A stretch of DNA of 64,000 nt. Origin: Chitinophaga sancti. Its GTDB lineage: Bacteria > Bacteroidota > Bacteroidia > Chitinophagales > Chitinophagaceae. The stretch lies in NCBI RefSeq assembly GCF_034424315.1, contig NZ_CP139972.1:8357769-8421768 (forward strand), in the 5' to 3' direction. Below, piece after piece: positions 1 through 8,140 of the stretch (position 1 is its first letter; each line of letters begins with the position of its first letter). The position numbers and the translations under genes were made by a program. The notes beneath the pieces were generated by a model. The model was given only the letters and a program-made list of their open reading frames with translations. It made no database searches and had not been told where the DNA came from.

Positions 1-1534
1 CTACACCCCACTGATCAAAGCTGTAAATATTCCAGATCACACCCTGTACAAAGATCTTATGCTCGTACATGGCTACCAGTGAACCCAGGGTTCTCGGATC
101 AATCTCCTTCACCAGGAATGAATTCGTTGGCCTGTTACCAGTGAACACTTTATAAGGAGTCAATTCCGCGATCTCCGCATCCTTCAATCCCTGTTTCACC
201 AGTTCTGCTTTCACTTCTTCAGCACTCTTACCATTCATCAGTGCTTCTGTTTGTGCAAAGAAGTTAGACAGCAATTTTACATGATGATCGCCAATTGGAT
301 TGTGGCTAATAGCGGGTGCGATAAAGTCGGCCGGAATAATACGAGTACCCTGGTGGATCAGCTGATAAAATGCATGCTGTCCATTTGTACCAGGTTCACC
401 CCATACAATCGGACCGGTTTCATAAGTTACCGCCTTACCATTACGGTCTACATACTTACCATTGCTCTCCATATTGCCTTGTTGGAAATACGCTGCAAAG
501 CGATGCATGTACTGATCATAAGCGAGGATGGCTTCAGTAGCAGTGCCAAAGAAGTTGCCATACCACAAGCCGATCAGCGCCATGATAGCAGGAATATTTT
601 TCTCTAATGGAGTAGTCTGGAAATGTTTATCTACTGCATGCGCACCTTCCAGTAATTTCTTGAAATTATCAAAGCCTACAGTCAGTGCAATGCTCAGTCC
701 AATTGCGGACCACAGTGAATAACGGCCTCCTACCCAATCCCAGAACTCAAACATGTTCGCAGGATCGATACCGAATTCCTTCACCGCCTTTTCATTGGTA
801 GATAATGCCGCAAAGTGCTTCGCTACAAACTTCTCATCCTTTGCATGCTCCAGGAACCAGCTGCGTGCAGTCAATGCATTGGTCATAGTTTCCTGTGTGG
901 TAAAGGTCTTGGAAGCAACTAAGAATAATGTTTCTTCAGGAGAAACTTTCTTCAGCGTTTCAGCGATATGGGTGCCATCTACATTAGACACGAAGTAAGG
1001 CTGCATACCTTCTTTCCAGTAAGGTTTCAGCGCTTCAGTCACCATCACCGGACCTAAGTCGGAGCCACCGATACCGATGTTTACAATATAACGTATAGGC
1101 TTACCGGTATACCCTTTCCATTCACCGCTGTGAACGCGCTCGCAGAACTCTTCCATTTTCTTCTGCACAGTCAGTACATCGGGCATCACATCTTTACCAT
1201 CCAGCACAACAGGATTGCCTGAGAAATTACGCAGTGCTGTGTGCAGTACTGCTCTGTTCTCGGTAGCGTTTATTTTTTCAGCGCTGAACATGGCTTTGAT
1301 ACCTTCTTCCACACCACACTCTTTCGCCAGTGCAAACAGCTTCGTCAGGGTTTCTTCAGTAATAATGTTCTTTGAATAGTCGAACAGGATTTGTTCAAAA
1401 CGCAGATTGAATTTGTTAAATCTTTCAGCATCTTCCGCAAACAAAGTGCGCATGTGCGTTTGCTTCATCTGGTCTGCGTGTTTCAGCAGCTCCTGCCAGG
1501 CTTTTGTTGATTCAGGATTTGTCGTTGGGAACAT
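1..1534 (-). CDS. pgi: glucose-6-phosphate isomerase, 3' end outside window
   Basis: Interconverts glucose-6-phosphate and fructose-6-phosphate in cytosolic glycolysis and gluconeogenesis. Translation from the ATG at 1532-1534 begins [17 protein letters not shown] and gives about 511 residues before the window edge; the family is about 545-550 long, so only the C-terminal tail is missing. Both family signatures are visible: [14 protein letters not shown] in the middle and the start of the second one (SFDQWGV) at the very edge. The phosphosugar-binding segment [11 protein letters not shown] is also present. The gene has its own promoter-like -7 box at 1554-1561 and is separated from the next gene by 149 bp, so it is probably transcribed alone or as the first gene of a unit. 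Confidence 0.97.
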   Translation of the reverse strand, partial: MFPTTNPESTKAWQELLKHADQMKQTHMRTLFAEDAERFNKFNLRFEQILFDYSKNIITEETLTKLFALAKECGVEEGIKAMFSAEKINATENRAVLHTALRNFSGNPVVLDGKDVMPDVLTVQKKMEEFCERVHSGEWKGYTGKPIRYIVNIGIGGSDLGPVMVTEALKPYWKEGMQPYFVSNVDGTHIAETLKKVSPEETLFLVASKTFTTQETMTNALTARSWFLEHAKDEKFVAKHFAALSTNEKAVKEFGIDPANMFEFWDWVGGRYSLWSAIGLSIALTVGFDNFKKLLEGAHAVDKHFQTTPLEKNIPAIMALIGLWYGNFFGTATEAILAYDQYMHRFAAYFQQGNMESNGKYVDRNGKAVTYETGPIVWGEPGTNGQHAFYQLIHQGTRIIPADFIAPAISHNPIGDHHVKLLSNFFAQTEALMNGKSAEEVKAELVKQGLKDAEIAELTPYKVFTGNRPTNSFLVKEIDPRTLGSLVAMYEHKIFVQGVIWNIYSFDQWGV

Positions 1535-1553
1535 GAGTTGATTTTTTAGTCTC

Positions 1554-1561
1554 CAAATGTA
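1554..1561 (-). promoter_or_regulatory. candidate -7 box for pgi
   Basis: On the minus strand the sequence reads TACATTTG, an exact match to the Bacteroidota -7 consensus TAnnTTTG, 19 nt before the pgi ATG. No convincing -33 TTTG lies at the usual 19-21 nt spacing, so the call rests on the -7 box alone. Confidence 0.5.
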
Positions 1562-1683
1562 ATAAATTATTTAACGGCCATTTAGGTAGTGTTGCAGTTT
1601 GAATTTATTAAATATCTATTAAAGAAATAGCTCAAGTATAGACCTTTCCGCCGTACAATTCGCGCTATAAATTAATAACAACA

Positions 1684-2478
1684 CTACTCCTTTTTACAAA
1701 TTAGCTCTCTGATCCCCGCAACCAGCACTACGCCGATCGCCGAGAGGCAACAGATTATTACGGGTAGGGCCATGGTCGTCACTTCACTCTGCCGTTTAGC
1801 AATGATCCCGTAAAATGCCCAGATAGCCACCATGCCCGCCACGATATTGTGTCGTTTTACGACCAGCAGGGTGGCACCTGCACAGGCAACCAGGATGAGT
1901 ATAGCCGTGACAGGTACGCTCATGCCATCCCAGCCGGAATATACCAGCAGTGCAGCAATATTGGCTACCGTCGCTACACAGATCCAGCCCAGGTACAGGC
2001 TGAAAGGAATGAATACGAACCATCGCATGGCGCGGCTGGCACCCGGTGCAGCAATATTAAAATTAATATGGATAGCCAGCAATGATATTAATAAGGTAAG
2101 CATCAGTAATATTGCCAGTGGTAGCAACTCATAATGCCAGGCAAAGAGCCAGCAACTGTTGGCCATACAGCTGATTAGCCACCAGCCGCGCATCCTTTCC
2201 ATGAATTGTTCCAAAGAATCCTCATGTCCGGAAGCAAAGGCGAGCCAAAGCTGATAAATGATGAACCCTATCAGTGCCAGGTAAATGAGCCCCCAGATGG
2301 AAAAGGTAAAACCCGCTGGTACAAAGAGATTATCATACTTTTCAGAGACCTGTGCGGTGGTATTGCCGTTGATCAGGCCCAGGCCTGCAAGTGCATTCAC
2401 ACCGATGACCATCAGATACCCTATTGTATTAAAAATTGCGCTGTTCTTGTAGTAAAGGGTTTCATGAGAGGCTTTCAT
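1684..2478 (-). CDS. TspO/MBR-like tryptophan-rich membrane protein
   Basis: A 264-residue polytopic membrane protein with about seven hydrophobic segments. The segment NLFVPAGFTFSIWGLIYLAL and the Trp-rich later helices (GWWLISCMANSCWLFAWHYE) resemble the larger Bacteroidota members of the TspO/MBR tryptophan-rich sensory family. Canonical TspO has about 160 residues and five helices, so this is an extended relative. TspO proteins bind porphyrins and related ligands, but no ligand can be inferred here. It is divergent from prfB, with 89 bp between the two start codons, and stands alone on its strand. The family assignment is by sequence pattern and moderately sure; the function is unknown. 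Confidence 0.7.
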   Translation of the reverse strand: MKASHETLYYKNSAIFNTIGYLMVIGVNALAGLGLINGNTTAQVSEKYDNLFVPAGFTFSIWGLIYLALIGFIIYQLWLAFASGHEDSLEQFMERMRGWWLISCMANSCWLFAWHYELLPLAILLMLTLLISLLAIHINFNIAAPGASRAMRWFVFIPFSLYLGWICVATVANIAALLVYSGWDGMSVPVTAILILVACAGATLLVVKRHNIVAGMVAIWAFYGIIAKRQSEVTTMALPVIICCLSAIGVVLVAGIRELICKKE

Positions 2479-2551
2479 GGATAGTTGAAATTTTTAATTT
2501 AAGGGCAAAGAATAATGTCAATGTGCAACAAATATTGTTCCCCTTTTTCCT

Positions 2552-2559
2552 TACATTTG
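2552..2559 (+). promoter_or_regulatory. candidate -7 box for prfB, almost at the start codon
   Basis: TACATTTG matches TAnnTTTG exactly and ends only 8 nt before the prfB ATG at 2568. If transcription starts at the usual few nucleotides downstream of the box, the mRNA has a leader of only a few bases. No good -33 TTTG is seen at standard spacing. Confidence 0.5.
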
Positions 2560-2567
2560 CCACCATT

Positions 2568-3657
2568 ATGACAGCAGAACAACTCAAAGCTATGAGGGAC
2601 CGTCTCCATGTCCTGGGAGGTTTTCTTTAACGTCCAGGACCGCATAGCAAAAATCGAAAATGACAAACAATTATCGTTAGCCCCCGGCTTCTGGGACGAC
2701 AATGCCCGGGCTACGTCAATTCTGAAAGAGATCAAAGTCAACAAGTTCTGGGTCGATCTTTACGAGCAGGTGAAAACCTCTATTGAAGATAGCGCCGTAC
2801 TGCTGGACTTCCAGAAAGAGGGTGAAGCCTCTGAAGAAGAAGTAGCAGCAGCTTACGACGGAGCCGTGGCAGCTTTGGATGAATTGGAATTCAAGTCTAC
2901 CTTGAACGAGCCGGAAGACGAGATGCCGGCAGTACTTACCATCAACTCCGGTGCCGGTGGTACCGAGAGCCAGGATTGGGCCGAGATGCTGCTGCGTATG
3001 TATCGTATGTACGGTGAAAAACAAGGCTGGAAAGTATCTGAGATCGACGTGCAATACGGGGATGGTGCTGGTATCAAATCCGCTTCCCTGGAGTTCGACG
3101 GTAGCTTTGCCTATGGATTGCTGAAAGCTGAGAGCGGGGTACACCGTCTGGTGCGTATCTCTCCGTTCGACGCCAATGCCCGCAGGCATACCTCATTTGC
3201 TTCAGTCTATGTGTATCCGTTGGTGGACGATACCATTGAAATTGCCGTGAATCCGGCCGACCTCGAATGGGAATTCTACCGTTCCGGTGGTAAAGGTGGA
3301 CAGAACGTCAATAAGGTGGAAACAGCCGTGCGACTTAAGCACATTCCTACAGGCATCATCGTGGAATGTCAGCAGGCCCGTACACAGGGAGAAAACCGTG
3401 AGAAGGCATTGACAATGCTGAAATCACGCCTGTATGAGGAAGAGCTGCGCAAGCGCGAAGAGCTGAAAAATGCCGCTAACGCTAATAAGCGTAAAATCGA
3501 ATGGGGTTCGCAGATCCGTTCTTACGTCTTCCATCCGTACAAGATGATCAAGGATCATCGTACCGATTTTGAAGTAGGAAACGTAGGCCCCGTGATGGAC
3601 GGAGAACTGGAAGGCTTTATTAAAGCTTACCTGATGATGTCCAAAGAAAATAATTAA
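2568..3657 (+). CDS. prfB: peptide chain release factor 2 (programmed +1 frameshift)
   Basis: RF2 ends translation at UGA and UAA codons. The gene is split. Codons 1-20 run from the ATG at 2568 to CTT at 2625-2627, followed in frame by TAA (2628-2630). The rest reads in the +1 frame from AAC at 2629. The join gives about 362 residues, against 365 in E. coli. A Shine-Dalgarno-like GGAGGT (2616-2621) lies 3 nt before the slippery CTT, the classic RF2 autoregulatory layout. The stop-recognition tripeptide SPF is at about residues 198-200 and the catalytic GGQ at about 243-245. A reading that starts at 2608 in the second frame would miss the true N-terminus. Unusually, the internal stop is UAA rather than UGA. 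Confidence 0.96.
2616..2631 (+). promoter_or_regulatory. RF2 +1 recoding site
   Basis: GGAGGT, a TTT spacer, CTT, TAA, then C. The stimulator sequence, the 3-nt spacer, the CUU slippery codon and the following C all match the known prfB frameshift cassette; only the stop differs (UAA for UGA). Slipping one base forward on CUU-U puts AAC (Asn) into the A site and opens the RF2 frame. Confidence 0.9.
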
Positions 3658-3670
3658 GGTTACTTATTTA

Positions 3671-3700
3671 AAAAGGCCCCTCCTGCCGGAGGGGCTTTTT
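3671..3700 (+). terminator. intrinsic terminator after prfB
   Basis: GCCCCTCC (3676-3683), loop TGCC, GGAGGGGC (3688-3695), then a T run, with flanking A and T tracts that can extend the stem. It lies 18 nt after the prfB stop. Confidence 0.9.
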
Positions 3701-3864
3701 TCTTTTTTGCACAATGGAATGGCCTTTATAACCCACTTCCAATTTCTAAAGCCATCCGCAGGCCAGCCTGCCGGTACCGATCCTTGGGAGAAAAATTACA
3801 AATTGAATTATTACCCAAAGGCACTAATTTTATATTATCTCGTTACAACAAAAACTCTTTGAGA

Positions 3865-5496
3865 ATGCACAACGCTTATTTTCATTTTGCTGCACCGGCA
3901 AATGAACCGGTTTACAGCTATGCACCCGGATCGCCAGAAAAGGTTGCATTGAAAAAGCAACTGTCTGCCTTTAAGGCGCAACAGGCGGATATTCCTATGT
4001 ACATCAACAACCAGGAAATTCGTACCGGGAAAACTGTTGACCTGCGCCCTCCTCACGAAATCAAGCACAAACTGGGTCATTTCCACATGGGTGAAGCTGC
4101 CCATATCAATGACGCCATCGCCGCCGCACTGGCCGCCAAAGAACAATGGGCCGCTACCACCTGGGAACAACGTGCCGCCATCTTCCTGAAAGCCGCTGAG
4201 CTGATTGCAACCAAATATCGCTACCACATGAATGCTGCGACCATGCTTGGTCAAAGCAAAAACGCCTACCAGGCAGAGATCGATAGCGCCTGCGAACTGA
4301 TCGACTTCCTGCGTTACAATGTGCATTTCCTTTCAGAGATCTATAAACAACAACCTGTAAGTTCTCCAGGTGTACACAACCGTACCGAATACCGCCCCCT
4401 GGAAGGTTTCGTACTGGCCGTAACACCGTTCAACTTCACCGCGATAGCAGGTAACCTGCCTGCTTCTGCAGCTATGTGTGGCAACGTCGTGGTTTGGAAG
4501 CCAGCTGATACCCAGGTATTCGCTGCCAACATGTTTATGCAGATCATGATCGAAGCAGGGCTGCCTGCAGGTGTAATCAACCTCATTTATGTAGATGGTC
4601 CGAAACTTGGTGAGATCTGCTTCAGCCATCCTGATTTTGCAGGTATTCACTTCACCGGTTCTACCGCCGTGTTCCAGCATATGTGGCAGACGATCGGTCA
4701 GAACATCAATAAATACAAGGCTTACCCACGCATAGTAGGGGAGACCGGTGGTAAAGATTTCGTGCTGGCACACAGCTCTGCGGATGCAGATGTGACAGCC
4801 ATTGCACTGGCACGTGGTGCCTTCGAATACCAGGGTCAGAAATGTTCCGCAGCAAGCCGCGCTTACCTGCCTTCCAATATTGCGGAAGCGGTGAAAGCCC
4901 GTCTGCTGGCTGAACTGAAGACTATGAAAATGGGTACTGTGGAAGACTTCAGCAACTTTATCAATGCAGTGATCGACGAGCGTTCTTTCAATAAAATCGT
5001 AAATTATATTGAGAATGCGAAGAAAGATCCTGCGGCTAAGATCATTGCTGGTGGTAACTATAGTAAAACGGAAGGTTACTTCATTGAGCCTACGGTGATC
5101 GAAGTTTCAGATCCTAAATATGTAACCATGTGCGAGGAGATCTTCGGTCCTGTGCTGACGATCTACACGTATGAAGCAGATAAATTTGAAGAAATTATGA
5201 ATGTGGTTGATAGCAGCTCTGCGTATGCATTGACGGGGTCTATCATTGCACAGGATCGTTATGCAATTGATCTGGCGACTAAGAAGCTGGTGAATGCAGC
5301 AGGTAATTTCTATATTAATGATAAGCCGACTGGTGCGGTGGTAGGACAACAGCCTTTTGGTGGAGCGAGAGCTTCCGGTACCAATGACAAGGCAGGTTCT
5401 ATGCTGAACCTGTACAGGTGGTTGAGTGCAAGGACAATTAAAGAGACCCTGGTGCCACCTACCGAGTATGGTTATCCTTTCGTAAAAGAAGCATAA
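3865..5496 (+). CDS. pruA: L-glutamate gamma-semialdehyde dehydrogenase (1-pyrroline-5-carboxylate dehydrogenase)
   Basis: Oxidises glutamate semialdehyde (from pyrroline-5-carboxylate) to glutamate with NAD+, the second step of proline degradation. An aldehyde dehydrogenase fold of 543 residues, the typical length for stand-alone PruA. The catalytic Cys is about residue 327 (QGQKCSAAS) and the general-base Glu about residue 293 (VGETGGKDF). I chose the ATG at 3865 (MHNAYFHFAAPANEP) because the frame upstream, open from a TTG at 3784, has no family similarity and lies in A/T-rich leader-like sequence. No proline dehydrogenase (putA or prodh) is adjacent. A terminator hairpin follows at 5521. 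Confidence 0.96.
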   Translation: MHNAYFHFAAPANEPVYSYAPGSPEKVALKKQLSAFKAQQADIPMYINNQEIRTGKTVDLRPPHEIKHKLGHFHMGEAAHINDAIAAALAAKEQWAATTWEQRAAIFLKAAELIATKYRYHMNAATMLGQSKNAYQAEIDSACELIDFLRYNVHFLSEIYKQQPVSSPGVHNRTEYRPLEGFVLAVTPFNFTAIAGNLPASAAMCGNVVVWKPADTQVFAANMFMQIMIEAGLPAGVINLIYVDGPKLGEICFSHPDFAGIHFTGSTAVFQHMWQTIGQNINKYKAYPRIVGETGGKDFVLAHSSADADVTAIALARGAFEYQGQKCSAASRAYLPSNIAEAVKARLLAELKTMKMGTVEDFSNFINAVIDERSFNKIVNYIENAKKDPAAKIIAGGNYSKTEGYFIEPTVIEVSDPKYVTMCEEIFGPVLTIYTYEADKFEEIMNVVDSSSAYALTGSIIAQDRYAIDLATKKLVNAAGNFYINDKPTGAVVGQQPFGGARASGTNDKAGSMLNLYRWLSARTIKETLVPPTEYGYPFVKEA

Positions 5497-5520
5497 TGGT
5501 CTTCAAAAAAGTATGAACTT

Positions 5521-5552
5521 AAAAGGGCACTTCTTCGAAAGAGTGCCCTTTT
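5521..5552. terminator. bidirectional terminator between pruA and the peroxiredoxin gene
   Basis: AAAAGGGCACT pairs with AGTGCCCTTTT around a short TCTTCGAA-type loop. The A tract on one side and the T tract on the other suit both converging genes. Confidence 0.85.
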
Positions 5553-5621
5553 TAATTCATTTGAAGATATGTTGCTATTCAGTAAAATTCCTGTTCAATT
5601 TCCTGAATGGCCCGTTTAATG

Positions 5622-6131
5622 TTATTTAATATTCTTCAGCGCCGCCAATGCCTCCTGCACATGCTTCTCGCTATCTTTCATCGAATTGAAAGTATGCACA
5701 ATCACCCCCTGCTTATCTACCACATAAGTCACCCTTCCCGGGATCACAAACGTCTTTGGTACCCCAAATAATTTCCTTACCGTATTGGAAGTATCCGCCA
5801 GTAATGTAAATGGCAGATGATGATGCTCGGCAAACTTTTTATGCGAAGCCACCCCATCAGCACTAATTCCAATCACCTTAGCCCCATACTGGGAAAAAGA
5901 AGTATAAGCATCACGGAATGAACATGCTTCTTTCGTACATACACTGGTCTCGTCTTTTGGATAAAAATAGATGACCATGGGCTGCTTGCCCAATGCTGTA
6001 CTGATATCAAAGGTATTACCATCCTGGTCCTTTAACTGAAATGCCGGTACTTTATCGCCCACTTTCAGCTGGGATTTGGAATTGCATGCAAATAAGAGGA
6101 AAGTCAATGAGAATATAAGTATGCGCTTCAT
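5622..6131 (-). CDS. bcp: lipoprotein thiol peroxidase, BCP/PrxQ family
   Basis: A 169-residue AhpC/TSA-fold peroxiredoxin that reduces peroxides with thiols. The N-terminus MKRILIFSLTFLLFACNSK is a lipoprotein signal with a lipobox ending at Cys16, so the enzyme should be anchored in the envelope, not cytosolic like E. coli Bcp. The peroxidatic Cys is about 65 in TSVCT and a second Cys follows five residues later (about 70), the atypical 2-Cys spacing of the Bcp/PrxQ group. TSVCT replaces the more usual TPGCT, a mild deviation next to the active site. It converges on pruA and stands alone. Confidence 0.9.
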   Translation of the reverse strand: MKRILIFSLTFLLFACNSKSQLKVGDKVPAFQLKDQDGNTFDISTALGKQPMVIYFYPKDETSVCTKEACSFRDAYTSFSQYGAKVIGISADGVASHKKFAEHHHLPFTLLADTSNTVRKLFGVPKTFVIPGRVTYVVDKQGVIVHTFNSMKDSEKHVQEALAALKNIK

Positions 6132-6290
6132 ATGATAATGATTGAATTAAGTACCTGCAATATAATGATTAAAAACCTAAGCCGCTGGCAAGCCCGCCCC
6201 TGCAAATGATCGCATCTGCCGGCGGAGGATGCGATCATTTGTAATATTTCAACGCATATTCCTTATTTTTACCCCCTAAAACTGCATACT

Positions 6291-6818
6291 TTGAAGACCA
6301 TACTGAGTGGTACACAAGTGGCCATCACTGTTGACAGACTTTGTCACCAGCTTATCGAAAATCACGGAGACTTCTCCCAGACTGCCCTGATCGGACTTCA
6401 GCCAAGAGGTATTTATCTGGCTGACAGAATTTATAATACCCTGCAGAAGCTGCTGCCAGATGTAAAAATCCAATACGGAAGAATTGACATCACCTTTTAC
6501 CGTGATGATTTCAATAAAGGGAAAGCACTGCATGTGCCTAACGAAACGGCTATTGATTTTTCAATTGAAAATAAGAAGGTAGTATTGATCGATGACGTAT
6601 TATATACAGGTCGTACTACCCGTTCTGCATTAGATGCAATGCTGGATTTCGGCAGACCGTCTGCAGTGGAATTACTTGTTTTAATAGATCGTCGTTTTAC
6701 CCGTGAGCTGCCAATACAGGCGGATTATACAGGCCGTGAAATTGATGCCGTGAATTCGGAAAAGGTGAAGGTGCGCTGGAAAGATAGGGATGGGCATGAC
6801 GATGTAATTATCGAATAG
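6291..6818 (+). CDS. pyrR: PyrR bifunctional regulator / uracil phosphoribosyltransferase
   Basis: A 175-residue type I phosphoribosyltransferase. The PRPP-binding motif VVLIDDVLYTGRT and the PyrR-typical YGRIDITFYRDD and LIDRRFTRELPIQADYTGR segments are clear. In Firmicutes, PyrR binds pyr mRNA leaders and attenuates transcription; it also has UPRTase activity. The start is TTG at 6291; no in-frame ATG fits, and the N-terminus MKTILSGTQVAITVDRLCHQL aligns with the family from its first residues. pyrB follows 194 bp downstream on the same strand, but with its own strong promoter, so the link to pyrB regulation is by context only. Confidence 0.93.
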   Translation: MKTILSGTQVAITVDRLCHQLIENHGDFSQTALIGLQPRGIYLADRIYNTLQKLLPDVKIQYGRIDITFYRDDFNKGKALHVPNETAIDFSIENKKVVLIDDVLYTGRTTRSALDAMLDFGRPSAVELLVLIDRRFTRELPIQADYTGREIDAVNSEKVKVRWKDRDGHDDVIIE

Positions 6819-6971
6819 GGGCAAATTTGCGGAAGATTTTAAATTTGGAATAGTGCATTGGGATGAGTCTTTTGCAGGAAGCCTTTTTTTCAATTTTTTC
6901 TTATGAATGCCATCATTCCAGCGCTATGAGCACAACTTTTTGGTAAAAACAGGACACCGTCCGGATATTGA

Positions 6972-7004
6972 TTTTGGGTTTTGTATTCAGGTCATTTATA
7001 TTTG
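6972..7004 (+). promoter_or_regulatory. strong Bacteroidota promoter for pyrB
   Basis: A -33 element TTTTG (6972-6976), 20 nt, then TATATTTG (6997-7004), a full match to the TTTG-N19-21-TAnnTTTG consensus. It ends 8 nt before the pyrB ATG at 7013, so the transcript would be nearly leaderless. Confidence 0.8.
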
Positions 7005-7012
7005 CATCTTAA

Positions 7013-7942
7013 ATGTCATTATCAGTAAATCATCTCCTCGGAATTCGCGGTCTGAAGCGTCAGGATATAGAACTAATCTTTCAAACAGCAGATCAGTTCA
7101 AAGAGGTTTTACAAAGACCAATCAAAAAAGTTCCTACGCTCAGGGATACTACCATCGTTAATTTATTTTTTGAAAATTCCACCCGTACCCGTATCTCCTT
7201 CGAACTGGCGGAGAAACGTCTCGGCGCTGACGTGGTGAATTTTTCTGCCTCAGGTTCTTCCGTATCAAAAGGTGAAACCCTCATCGATACGGTGAACAAC
7301 ATCCTCTCCATGAAAGTGGACATGGTAGTAATGCGACACTCGGCCAGCGGCGCGCCTCACTTCTTATCCAAACACATTCAGGTACCTATCGTAAATGCCG
7401 GTGACGGGATCAATGAACACCCGACCCAGGCACTGCTCGATGCTTTCTCTATCCGGGAAAAGCTGGGTTCCGTAACAGGTAAGAAAATCGCCATCTGTGG
7501 CGATATCATGCACTCCCGCGTCGCCTTGTCAAACATCTACTGCCTGAAGCAACTGGGTGCAGAGGTTACAGTCGTAGGTCCGCCTACCCTGATCCCTAAG
7601 CACATGCAGGAAGCCCTGGGTGTAAATGTCAGCTATGACATCCGCGAAACACTGGAATGGTGCGATGTTGCAAACGTACTGCGGATTCAGCTGGAAAGAC
7701 AAAATACACCGCTCTTCTCTTCGCTGAGAGAATACTCCCTGGCTTACGGTGTAAACCGCCAGCTGCTGGATAGTCTGAAGAAAGAAATTGTAATCATGCA
7801 CCCCGGCCCGATCAATCGTGGCGTCGAGCTGAGCTCTGACGTAGCTGATTCCGGACATTCTATCATCCTGAATCAGGTGGAGAATGGGGTCGCTGTGAGA
7901 ATGGCGGTATTATACCTGCTGGCAGGGAAGAAGGAGCACTAA
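7013..7942 (+). CDS. pyrB: aspartate carbamoyltransferase, catalytic chain
   Basis: Condenses carbamoyl phosphate and aspartate in the first committed step of pyrimidine synthesis. 309 residues, normal for PyrB. The carbamoyl-phosphate motif FENSTRTR lies at residues 53-60 and the HPTQALLD motif at about 136-143. The C-terminal aspartate-binding domain ends HPGPINRGVELSSDVAD and beyond. No pyrI regulatory chain is adjacent. The ATG at 7013 is the only start that keeps the family N-terminus (NHLLGIRGLK). The upstream neighbour is pyrR. Confidence 0.96.
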   Translation: MSLSVNHLLGIRGLKRQDIELIFQTADQFKEVLQRPIKKVPTLRDTTIVNLFFENSTRTRISFELAEKRLGADVVNFSASGSSVSKGETLIDTVNNILSMKVDMVVMRHSASGAPHFLSKHIQVPIVNAGDGINEHPTQALLDAFSIREKLGSVTGKKIAICGDIMHSRVALSNIYCLKQLGAEVTVVGPPTLIPKHMQEALGVNVSYDIRETLEWCDVANVLRIQLERQNTPLFSSLREYSLAYGVNRQLLDSLKKEIVIMHPGPINRGVELSSDVADSGHSIILNQVENGVAVRMAVLYLLAGKKEH

Positions 7943-7970
7943 CAGTCAATACTAACAACCCAATAACTGT

Positions 7971-8012
7971 AAAACGTTTTTACCGTTTGGTAGGAACGTT
8001 TCTTTATTTTTA
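7971..8012 (+). terminator. terminator after pyrB
   Basis: AAACGTT (7972-7978) pairs with AACGTTT (7995-8001), with an inner TACC/GGTA stem, followed by CTTTATTTTT. Confidence 0.7.
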
Positions 8013-8140
8013 AAGAAGAGGTGATTTTTTAAACAGGAAATGTCATTTTAGAAAGTAATGACCGAAAGGGGAATTTTGAGTTAACTTTTATTGCAAACAA
8101 GTTAAAAGGTTTCATGGCCCCAGGATTCTAATTTATAAAC

